This document shows positions 57,493 to 64,000 of a stretch of DNA of 64,000 bases, piece by piece. The translations under genes were made by a program, and so were the position numbers. Below the pieces are notes generated by a model. The model made no database searches. It was not told where the DNA came from and worked only from the letters and a program-made list of their open reading frames with translations. Source of the stretch: Fibrobacter sp. (GTDB lineage: Bacteria; Fibrobacterota; Fibrobacteria; Fibrobacterales; Fibrobacteraceae). Location of the stretch: assembly GCA_017642335.1 (NCBI GenBank), contig JAGCPF010000035.1, positions 62,001 through 126,000 of the forward strand, read 5' to 3'. The number at the start of each line of letters is the position of its first letter. Position 1 is the first letter of the stretch.

Positions 57493-57885
57493 ATGGGAAA
57501 TGTTGAAATATTCGATACGACATTCGCTGTGACCATCCTGGTCCTTATGGCGCTTTGCATCCCGACTGTTCTCCTCCTGGCGAACTGGATCTTGCATCCC
57601 GGCAAAATCAAGCAGGTCCTCATCAAGGGCTCGTCCTATGAATGCGGTCTTGCGCATGTTTCCGGTACGGCTAACGAGCGTTACCCGGTCAAGTATTACA
57701 TGGTGGCGATGCTTTTCCTGGTCTTTGACCTGGAAGTGGCGTTCCTCTATCCGTGGACGGTCCAGTTCCTCGTCGGTGGCTGGGAACTTCTCTTTGTCCT
57801 CCTGGGATTCCTCGTCATTCTCGAAGCGGGCTACATCTACCTCCTCAAGAAGGGTGTGCTGGACTGGTCCCGCATTACCGACTAA
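57493..57885 (+). CDS. nuoA: NADH-quinone oxidoreductase subunit A
   Basis: 130 residues with three membrane helices (ILVLMALCIPTVLLLANWIL; MVAMLFLVFDLEVAFLYPW; LFVLLGFLVILEAGYIYLL). YECGL and RYPVKYYMVAMLFLVFDLE are the conserved NuoA loop and helix with the key Glu/Asp. A terminator follows 27 bases after the stop and no nuoB is present, so it is transcribed alone here. The remaining subunits must be elsewhere or absent. Confidence 0.92.
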   Translation: MGNVEIFDTTFAVTILVLMALCIPTVLLLANWILHPGKIKQVLIKGSSYECGLAHVSGTANERYPVKYYMVAMLFLVFDLEVAFLYPWTVQFLVGGWELLFVLLGFLVILEAGYIYLLKKGVLDWSRITD

Positions 57886-57910
57886 AGGCTATTCTATCTC
57901 AAAATAAAGC

Positions 57911-57937
57911 GAACGCGGGCCTTCGGGTCCGCGTTTG
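57911..57937 (+). terminator. terminator of nuoA
   Basis: AACGCGGGCC-TTC-GGGTCCGCGTT stem, then a T-rich stretch. It may also end the minus-strand gene. Confidence 0.75.
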
Positions 57938-57969
57938 CCACTTTTGGGGATGAGTTTCGGAGGCTCCGG

Positions 57970-59082
57970 CTAGAATGCGTGCCGGATATAGACCGTCAGA
58001 CCCAGTTGTTTGTAGTCTACCCACGAAATGTCGCCCCTCGCGTACAGGCTTTCTTGCATGTTCAGGCCGAGTTCGCCGCCGAACCCGACTGACTGGTGCC
58101 ATTTTTCGCGCATGAGGTCGCTAAAGTAGTCTCCGGTCTTGCCTCCCTCGAAAAAGATGGTCCCGGCGAGCCTCCAGAACAGGACCTTGCGGAGCTCGGC
58201 TTGCAGAATCAGGGCCTGGTTCCCGCGGAAGTAGTGGTCTTCCACGCCCCTGAACCTCTTTATGCCGTCGGGCCCGGCCAGCATGTCGAACGGGACGTCG
58301 CCGCTGGCGCGCTGCCAGAGGGCGCCCACGGCCATCGAGGTCTTCCAGAACAGGAATGTGTAGCCGCGCAGGTCCAGTTCCTGCTTGGTGAACCTGCAGT
58401 CGCCCAGTCGGTCGGAAAAGGCGAGATGGTTCCAGTGGGCGTAGAACCCGTGCCTGGCCCAGTTGCTGTTGTCGCGCGTGTCGTAGGCGAGCTGGTAGCC
58501 GATGCCCGTCCTCCACTTGTCGTCGGTCCCGGGTTCTGCAAGCGTCCCGTGGTACTTGCGGAAGGTTATGTCCGTATATTCCAGCTGGAAGGCAAGTCCG
58601 TACATGAAGTTGTGCCATGTGTCGGGCAGGCCGAGGTTGGTGAGCGTCGTGTTCTCTGCCTTGATGGTGCTGCGGTCGAACATGCGTCCGTCATCCGGAT
58701 CGGGATCGTTGCCGATGCCGTAGTAGTAGCTGGTCCAGTTGTCGTAGGTGAGGGCTGCTTCCCCGACGATGCGGTCGTGGGCCAGGTAGTAGCGCGGTAC
58801 GATGAGCACTTCGAGCTGCTTCTTTGTCGAGCCAATGACCGCGAAGTCTATGGTGGTCGACCTTCCGCCTTCGTATTCCGGCTTGAAGAACAGGAGCAGC
58901 ATGGCGCCGTATTCCAGCCCGGTTTCTTCGGAGTAGCCGAGGATGGGGAGTGCCGAGAAACGCTGGAAATCGTCCGCTTCGGTCTTGGTGGCGGACGTAT
59001 CTGCAGACTCTGCCCAAAGCGCGCCGGTGCAAATCCAGAAGACGAGGAACGCGACGAGCCGGTTTGTTTTTTCTAAAGGCAT
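57970..59082 (-). CDS. BamA/TamA-family outer-membrane protein
   Basis: 370 residues from the ATG at 59082. The longer open frame running to 60507 is antisense to the phosphohexomutase and is not used. A signal peptide ends GALWA. Then comes a barrel without POTRA domains: FSALPILGYSEETGLEYGAM (typical first strands of D15/surface antigens), GYQLAYDTRDNSNWARHGFY, and RFRGVEDHYFRGNQ, the conserved R-x-R-G-like L6 motif region. The end is YIRHAF with terminal Phe. It could be a patatin-less Omp85 or lipid exporter; function not known. Confidence 0.82.
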   Translation of the reverse strand: MPLEKTNRLVAFLVFWICTGALWAESADTSATKTEADDFQRFSALPILGYSEETGLEYGAMLLLFFKPEYEGGRSTTIDFAVIGSTKKQLEVLIVPRYYLAHDRIVGEAALTYDNWTSYYYGIGNDPDPDDGRMFDRSTIKAENTTLTNLGLPDTWHNFMYGLAFQLEYTDITFRKYHGTLAEPGTDDKWRTGIGYQLAYDTRDNSNWARHGFYAHWNHLAFSDRLGDCRFTKQELDLRGYTFLFWKTSMAVGALWQRASGDVPFDMLAGPDGIKRFRGVEDHYFRGNQALILQAELRKVLFWRLAGTIFFEGGKTGDYFSDLMREKWHQSVGFGGELGLNMQESLYARGDISWVDYKQLGLTVYIRHAF

Positions 59083-59163
59083 TCCCTTCACGTGGCTTAA
59101 TATAGATATTGCTATAATTCTAACCAAACTGCAAAAAAAAGAAATGCAGGAAGAAGAGGTTTC

Positions 59164-60504
59164 ATGTCCAAGCTGATGCGTTCTATTTCGGGTATCCGCG
59201 GAATCGTGGGCGATACCCTGACCCCCCAAGTTCTTAAAAGCCATGTGAGCGCCTTTTTGCAGATTACGCAGGCGAAGCGCGTGGTTATTGGCCGCGACAG
59301 CCGCCCGACGGGCGACGCCATCAGCCAGTTCGTGTCGGGTATCTGCCGCCTGTCGGGCGTGGACGTGGTGGAAGTCGGGCTCTCGACGACTCCGTCGGTC
59401 GAAATCCTCACGACCGAGCTCAAGGCCGATGCGGGTATCATCATCACCGCAAGCCACAACCCGCTCGAATGGAACGCGCTCAAGTTCCTCAACAACAAGG
59501 GACTGTTCTTGGGCCCGAACGATGTGAAGAAGCTGTTTGAACTTGCCGACGCGGACAAATTTGATTACCCCGACTACCGCAACATGGGCAAGTACGAGTT
59601 CATGAAGGATGCCGACGGCGTTCACGTGGACGGCACGCTCAAGATCCCGTTCGTGGACGTGGAGGCTATCAAGGCAAAACATTTCAAGGTGGCTGTCGAT
59701 GCCGTGAACGGCGCCGGCTCCTATATCGTGCCGCGCTTGCTGGAGCAGCTCGGCTGCGAAGTCGTGCGCGTGCATTGCGAGCCCGACGGCACGTTCCCGC
59801 GCGGTGCGGAACCCATTCCCGAGAACCTGGGTGACCTGCGCAAGGCCGTCAAGGACAACGGCTGTGCGGTCGGGTTCGCCGTGGACCCCGATGCGGACCG
59901 CTGCGCCCTGGTCGATGGTCTGGGACAGAGCATCGGCGAGGAATACACGCTCGCCATCGCGACCGAGGAAGTGCTCAGCCAAAAGAAGGGCAGCGTGTGC
60001 GTGAACCTTTCCACGAGCCGCATGAACCAGGATGTCGCCGAGAAGTACGGCTGCGAGTTCAGCCGCGCGAAGGTGGGCGAAATCAACGTGAGCTTGCAGA
60101 TGATCGAGAATGGCTGTGTCATCGGCGGCGAAGGCAACGGAGGCGTCATCCTCCCGGCGTTGCACTACGGCCGCGATTCCCTGGTGGCGGCGGCGCTCGT
60201 GCTCAGCTGGATGGCCCATCACGATGGCGGTCCCGAGAAATTCGTGGCCGAAAACCCGTCGTATGCGATGCCCAAGAAGAAGTTCGAACTTGGCGACAAG
60301 AAGGTCGCGGACATTCTCCCGAAAGTCAAGGCCGAATTTGTCGGCTGGGAAATGGACGAACGCGATGGCCTTTGGCTCGGGAGCGAAAAATCCTGGGTGC
60401 ACGTGCGTGCGAGCAACACCGAACCTGTCATCCGTGTGATTGCCGAAGCGCCGACAGCCGAGGAAGCCGAAGCCTTGTGCAGTAAAGTCGAGAAACTCAT
60501 CTAG
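59164..60504 (+). CDS. glmM: phosphohexomutase (phosphoglucosamine mutase / phosphomannomutase family)
   Basis: 446 residues. Moves phosphate between C6 and C1 of a sugar phosphate. Domains in order: SISGIRGIVGD start, phosphoserine loop TASHNPLEWNALK (catalytic Ser), metal loop DPDADRCALVD, sugar loop GEGNGGVILP and the phosphate-binding RASNTEPVIRVI. The family in FCB bacteria with TASHNP-x-x-WNALK is usually called GlmM, which supplies glucosamine 1-phosphate for peptidoglycan and LPS, but a mannose or glucose role cannot be excluded. A perfect terminator follows. Confidence 0.88.
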   Translation: MSKLMRSISGIRGIVGDTLTPQVLKSHVSAFLQITQAKRVVIGRDSRPTGDAISQFVSGICRLSGVDVVEVGLSTTPSVEILTTELKADAGIIITASHNPLEWNALKFLNNKGLFLGPNDVKKLFELADADKFDYPDYRNMGKYEFMKDADGVHVDGTLKIPFVDVEAIKAKHFKVAVDAVNGAGSYIVPRLLEQLGCEVVRVHCEPDGTFPRGAEPIPENLGDLRKAVKDNGCAVGFAVDPDADRCALVDGLGQSIGEEYTLAIATEEVLSQKKGSVCVNLSTSRMNQDVAEKYGCEFSRAKVGEINVSLQMIENGCVIGGEGNGGVILPALHYGRDSLVAAALVLSWMAHHDGGPEKFVAENPSYAMPKKKFELGDKKVADILPKVKAEFVGWEMDERDGLWLGSEKSWVHVRASNTEPVIRVIAEAPTAEEAEALCSKVEKLI

Positions 60505-60507
60505 CAC

Positions 60508-60535
60508 AAGAAAACCCTCCGTAAAGGAGGGTTTT
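60508..60535. terminator. terminator between glmM and the first esterase
   Basis: AAAACCCTCC-GTAA-AGGAGGGTTTT, perfect and bidirectional. Confidence 0.9.
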
Positions 60536-60556
60536 GGGATGGGGGGAGTAGGATAG

Positions 60557-62044
60557 TTAGAATTGCGTTATAAATTCCCAGCCGGTTTCGGTGGTCCAAA
60601 CCTTGCCGTCTTCGCGGGGGTTGTATGAGTGACCGCCGTCGAATGTGCACCACTTCACGGGGAAGCGCGGGTCGACCGTCTTGTAGTCGTAGCACACGTG
60701 CTTGTCGCCAGCGTATTCCTCCGCCTTTTCGCCCCTGGCGTCGGTGAAGTTCCCTTCGGCGTCAGGTATTCCGTTGTTCTTCAGGATCCTGTCGCGGGAA
60801 CTGCGTCCGAGCTCTGGCGTACAAAGTTCGTCGCTCATGCCGACGGTTCCCATCCATGCGATGGGGAGTCCCTTGTTCTTGGGGATGTAAATCACCATGT
60901 CCATGGTCGAGAATACCACCACGCCGCGCAGGCGGTGCTGGAAATCCTGCGCGAGCGCGTTAGAGAACATGGCGCCGAAACTGAACCCGATGGAGAACAC
61001 GCGCGAAGTGTCAACACAGAGGTTTTCGTTCAGATGGGTGAGAAGTTCGTCGAAGAAGATGTGGTCCTTGTCGTCATAGCAACGCCACGGATTGCTTTTT
61101 GTCTCCGAGGTTCGAGGGTCTTTTTCGTCCGTGTATCCGTGTGGCGCGACGAAGATGGTGTTTTCCTTGGCGCCCGGCTGGTTTCTGAATCCGTAGTAGC
61201 TCTCCCTCGTTGCCACGTTCTTGGCGGAACCGCCCATGTAGTGCATGCCGAACACGAGGCGGTAGGGCTTGTTCTTGTCGTAGTTTTCGGGCAGGGTGAG
61301 GTAGACTTCGTGCTCGATGCCTTCGCTGGTGTATACGAAGTTGTCCTTCAGCGTGTTGTCCTTGCCGCAGCCCTTACTCGGGGTGGGGGCATTCTTGAGC
61401 GCGTAGCCGAAGGCGTATGTCTGCTCTTCGGCCGCCTTCTTGAGTTTCAGCGTGACAGTCGTGTCGAGGTTCGGCAGGGCGACCTTCAGGGGGTCGAATC
61501 CGGAAGCGGTGACGCTGAGGGTGTCGCCGTTGCCGGGTTTCAGGAGCGCCTTGCGCCCGCGATCCTGGCGGACGGCGCTGCTGAACTGGGTGCCGTCCGT
61601 GGTGAACCGGACCGTCTCGACGGCGCTGCCGACGCGGACTTTTGCGAAGTAGGTGCCCGGGGCCGTCGTGCCCTGGCGCAGGTCCACCTGGCCCGAACCG
61701 TGCAGTTCCTGGCGGAGGACGAGGTTGCCCACCATGTCGAATATGCTTACCTGGACGGGGGCGTTGGAACTCTGCGCAAAACGGAGCACGCCTTCGACGA
61801 TGTCGATGTGGCCGGGAGTGAAATTGCCGGAAGAAAGGGATTGCTGGTCGTCAGTTTGGATGGAGAACGTGCCGTCTTGGCCGGTAGTGGTCGAGTCTCC
61901 CTTGATCAGGAGCTTGACGAGCGCGTTCGGGACCGGTGTCCCCGCCTTGTCGGTTACGGTTCCGGTCAGCGTGAACGCGGATGCCGCAGTGAATGCCGTC
62001 GCCAGCACAATTGGAAATATGGAAAAGATTGCTCTTTTCATCAT
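60557..62044 (-). CDS. secreted CE1-type esterase with N-terminal regulatory-like domain
   Basis: 495 residues. A signal peptide ends TAASA. Residues 22-65 form a carboxypeptidase regulatory-like sandwich (LTGTVTDKAGTPVPNALVKL). Residues about 75-150 resemble secretion/sorting modules of Fibrobacter enzymes (VQVSIFDMVGNLVLRQEL, GTYFAKVRVGSAVETVRF). The catalytic domain follows: LVFGMHYMGG, nucleophile GFSFGAMFSN, and His in FDGGHSYNP. This is the feruloyl/acetyl-xylan esterase type, which removes side groups from hemicellulose. GGAGAAGGAG precedes the ATG pair. A close paralogue lies upstream. Confidence 0.85.
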   Translation of the reverse strand: MMKRAIFSIFPIVLATAFTAASAFTLTGTVTDKAGTPVPNALVKLLIKGDSTTTGQDGTFSIQTDDQQSLSSGNFTPGHIDIVEGVLRFAQSSNAPVQVSIFDMVGNLVLRQELHGSGQVDLRQGTTAPGTYFAKVRVGSAVETVRFTTDGTQFSSAVRQDRGRKALLKPGNGDTLSVTASGFDPLKVALPNLDTTVTLKLKKAAEEQTYAFGYALKNAPTPSKGCGKDNTLKDNFVYTSEGIEHEVYLTLPENYDKNKPYRLVFGMHYMGGSAKNVATRESYYGFRNQPGAKENTIFVAPHGYTDEKDPRTSETKSNPWRCYDDKDHIFFDELLTHLNENLCVDTSRVFSIGFSFGAMFSNALAQDFQHRLRGVVVFSTMDMVIYIPKNKGLPIAWMGTVGMSDELCTPELGRSSRDRILKNNGIPDAEGNFTDARGEKAEEYAGDKHVCYDYKTVDPRFPVKWCTFDGGHSYNPREDGKVWTTETGWEFITQF

Positions 62045-62184
62045 CTATCTCCTTCTCCAAGCCGTTAATCGCTGTCAATTATGGCTATTATCGTTAATAC
62101 TAATATAATTTCCAAATGGTTGGATTTGGCATGGTAAATTAAATTTTCCCAAATGCCTTTTTATGAACAAAAAACACAAATAAA

Positions 62185-62225
62185 GGAAAAGTTCCCCCTG
62201 TTTTGAACAGAAGGGAACTTTAGGT
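62185..62225 (-). terminator. terminator of the second esterase
   Basis: AAAGTTCCC and GGGAACTTT pair, with CTGTT/AACAG pairing inside. On the minus strand the stem is followed by TTTCCTTTATTTG. Confidence 0.75.
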
Positions 62226-62251
62226 TGTTGGGGTTGGAGAGTTATACTTTT

Positions 62252-63892
62252 TTAGAACTGTTCGAAGAACTTGTGGACCTCTTCGGGCACCCAGGTTTCC
62301 TGCCAGCCGGCACCGACATTCATGCTGCCGTTGTCGTGGGCGGTCCACTGGTGTCCACCCGGCCAGCTGCACCACTTGACCGGGAAGCGTTCGTCGACGG
62401 TAGTGAAGTCGTAGCAGACGTGTCCGGTGTTGCCCTGGACTTCTGTCGGCTTTTCGCCGCTTGCGTCCGTGAACTTGCCGTCTGCACCGGCCTTGCCGTT
62501 TCTCTTGAGAATTCTCGGGAGGGCGCTAGTCTTGGCGGTGTTGTAGTTACAAGTCTGGTCGTTCTTGCCGTGCACACCCATCCAGGCAATCGGCAAGTTC
62601 TTGGCGTCATAGCGACCCGATCCTGCACTCGGGAGCCAGATGTTGTAGTCGGCAGTTGCATAGACTGCGACAGCACGGAGCCTTTCCTGCAAGTCCTGGG
62701 CGAGGGAGTTCGTGAACATGGCGCCGAAGCTGAAGCCCGTGGCGAACACGCGGGTGGTGTCGATGCAGTAGTTGTCGAACATCGCGGTAATCATCTCGTC
62801 GACAAACTGGTGGTCTTCCTTGCCGTTCCATGTACCGTTGTCGTTACCCTGCGGGGCGACGAAGATGTAGTCGCCGTTCTTGTCCAGTTTCTGCTGGCCA
62901 TAGTACGGAGTCGGGTGGTCGTAGTCCGGATTGTGGTGCACGAAGTCTTCGGCCTTGGAACCCATGCAGTGGTTCGCGATGAGGAGCTTGTGAGCCTTGG
63001 TGTTGTCGTAATTGTTGGGCGTGGTGATGAAGAACGTACGGTTCTTGCCACCGACATTTATCTGGTACTTCTTGCCGTTTTCCACGGAACCGGTCGAATT
63101 CAGTGTGGAATTCTTGCCGCAGCCGGCGCTCTTGCGCGGAGCGTTCTTGAGAGCGTAGCCGAAGGCGAAGGTCTGCTCACCCGGATTTACCTGGGCGGAA
63201 GAGGCGGGGGACGAAGACGATGCCGGCGACGAAGCGGGGTTGGTTCCGGAGGAACTGGAAGTCGCCACGGGGGTGGTGCCCGCCTTCTTGAGCGTGAGAG
63301 CAAGCACGGTGTCGAGGTTGGTCAGGTGGATGCCGAGCGTGTCGAATCCGGTTGCCACGACCTGGAGGTCGTCCGCATTCTGGTTGGCGAACTTGAACAG
63401 GGCACTGCCGGACTTGCCGGAAATGGTGCTGTTGTAGGTGCCTTCTGCAGTAAATCTGACGGTCTGTTCTGCATTGCCGACGCGGACGCGGGCGAAATAG
63501 GTGCCCTGCGAACTCACCTCGTGGCGGAGGTCGATGGAGCCCGAGCCGGTGAGATCTTTACGGATGACCTGGTTGCCCATCACGTCGAAAATTCGAATCT
63601 GGGCGGGGGCGCTGCTGCTCTGTGCGAACTGGAGAACGCCATCCTTGATGCTGATGAATCCGGCGCTCTTGGTCGCCGTGAGCCCGATGATGCTACCGTT
63701 GTCGGAGAACGAGAAATGGCCCTGTGCATCGGTCAATGTCGATTGTTTGTGCTTTACGAGCGAGACTGCGGCGTCCTTGATGGGGGTTCCGGCCTCGTCC
63801 TTGACGGTTCCGCTCAGGTTATATGCCCAAGCACCTGCACTAAGTGTTCCTGCCAGCAAAACAGGTAAGATTTTGGAAAATTGGTTTTTCAT
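62252..63892 (-). CDS. secreted CE1-type esterase, paralogue with Ser-rich linker
   Basis: 546 residues from the ATG at 63892 (AGGAGAG upstream; the frame opens at 63940). A signal peptide ends GAWA. The layout repeats that of its neighbour: LSGTVKDEAGTPIKDAAVSL, IRIFDVMGNQVIRKDL, GTYFARVRVGNAEQTVRF. A linker of Ser/Ala/Pro (about residues 210-240) is added, then the esterase: LLIANHCMGS, GFSFGAMFTN with the nucleophile Ser, and WPGGHQW with the His. Transcription stops separately from its paralogue, so the two may respond to different signals. Confidence 0.85.
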   Translation of the reverse strand: MKNQFSKILPVLLAGTLSAGAWAYNLSGTVKDEAGTPIKDAAVSLVKHKQSTLTDAQGHFSFSDNGSIIGLTATKSAGFISIKDGVLQFAQSSSAPAQIRIFDVMGNQVIRKDLTGSGSIDLRHEVSSQGTYFARVRVGNAEQTVRFTAEGTYNSTISGKSGSALFKFANQNADDLQVVATGFDTLGIHLTNLDTVLALTLKKAGTTPVATSSSSGTNPASSPASSSSPASSAQVNPGEQTFAFGYALKNAPRKSAGCGKNSTLNSTGSVENGKKYQINVGGKNRTFFITTPNNYDNTKAHKLLIANHCMGSKAEDFVHHNPDYDHPTPYYGQQKLDKNGDYIFVAPQGNDNGTWNGKEDHQFVDEMITAMFDNYCIDTTRVFATGFSFGAMFTNSLAQDLQERLRAVAVYATADYNIWLPSAGSGRYDAKNLPIAWMGVHGKNDQTCNYNTAKTSALPRILKRNGKAGADGKFTDASGEKPTEVQGNTGHVCYDFTTVDERFPVKWCSWPGGHQWTAHDNGSMNVGAGWQETWVPEEVHKFFEQF

Positions 63893-64000
63893 GTACTCTC
63901 CTTTTTTTACCCATACATGTATTGTACATACAACGTCCATTCCGAATATATACCTGTTTGCAGGTGTTATAATGAGGGGTCAGAAAATGCCATGGATAAA

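Noticed and set aside
57970-60507. 845-residue minus-strand protein
   Set aside because: The upstream two-thirds are antisense to the phosphohexomutase. Only 57970-59082 has a signal peptide and barrel features.
1-64000. tRNA or rRNA genes
   Set aside because: I looked for T-loop words and cloverleaf spacing by eye and saw none convincing. A dedicated tRNA search was not possible.

Overview
The window looks like a chromosomal segment of a Fibrobacter species (rumen or gut fibre degrader). The signs are a lipoprotein with the Fibrobacter succinogenes major paralogous (FISUMP-type) domain at 56.5-57.4 kb, two secreted CE1-type esterases at 60.6-63.9 kb, Gram-negative envelope systems, and promoters resembling the TAnnTTTG element of the Bacteroidetes/FCB lineage. 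Core genes are GC-rich. The stretch from about 28.5 to 49.1 kb is mostly AT-rich accessory DNA interrupted by three GC-rich blocks: two RHS cores and an oadB gene.

Layout. 0-2.7 kb: end of a DUF4832-type protein and a secreted protein. 2.8-6.7 kb: rpe, a small CBM48 protein, lysA and a PRPP synthetase. 6.8-16.8 kb: a TonB cluster (TonB-dependent receptor, lipoprotein, DUF3450 protein, TtpC-like ExbB, second ExbB, ExbD, TonB, TPR protein) resembling the TonB2/TtpC systems of Vibrio. 16.9-24 kb: lipoproteins, a LysR regulator with an alpha/beta hydrolase, a cupin and an ABC-F protein. 24.2-28.5 kb: a large secreted cadherin-like protein and an AAA/DUF4143 ATPase. 28.5-49.1 kb: an island with decayed antitoxin/GNAT/nucleotidyltransferase modules, two truncated RHS cassettes carrying different C-terminal toxin-like domains (JAMM-like; NlpC/P60-like) followed by candidate secreted immunity genes, a stranded oadB, and a run of about ten small genes, some in known immunity-type families (Imm26-like, DUF4304-like). 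49.2-64 kb: ackA, a histidine phosphatase, a SIR2-like protein, a probable 6S RNA beside zapA and a coiled-coil gene, uvrC, a FISUMP lipoprotein, a solitary nuoA, a BamA-like protein, a phosphohexomutase and the two esterases.

Structures the genes do not explain: (1) four 40-bp palindromes in an 84-bp-period array at 51252-51544, just upstream of the SIR2-like gene; (2) mosaics of degenerate heptamers between genes, one of which encodes part of a TPR protein's N-terminus; (3) two RHS cassettes sharing one N-terminal leader fused to different points of the RHS core; (4) a nearly identical 43-bp DNA segment encoding the hydrophobic signal or anchor of three island genes; (5) TAnnTTTG-like boxes 4-5 bases before several start codons, suggesting leaderless mRNAs.

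All calls are from reading the sequence. No database search was run, and family names are from remembered motifs.
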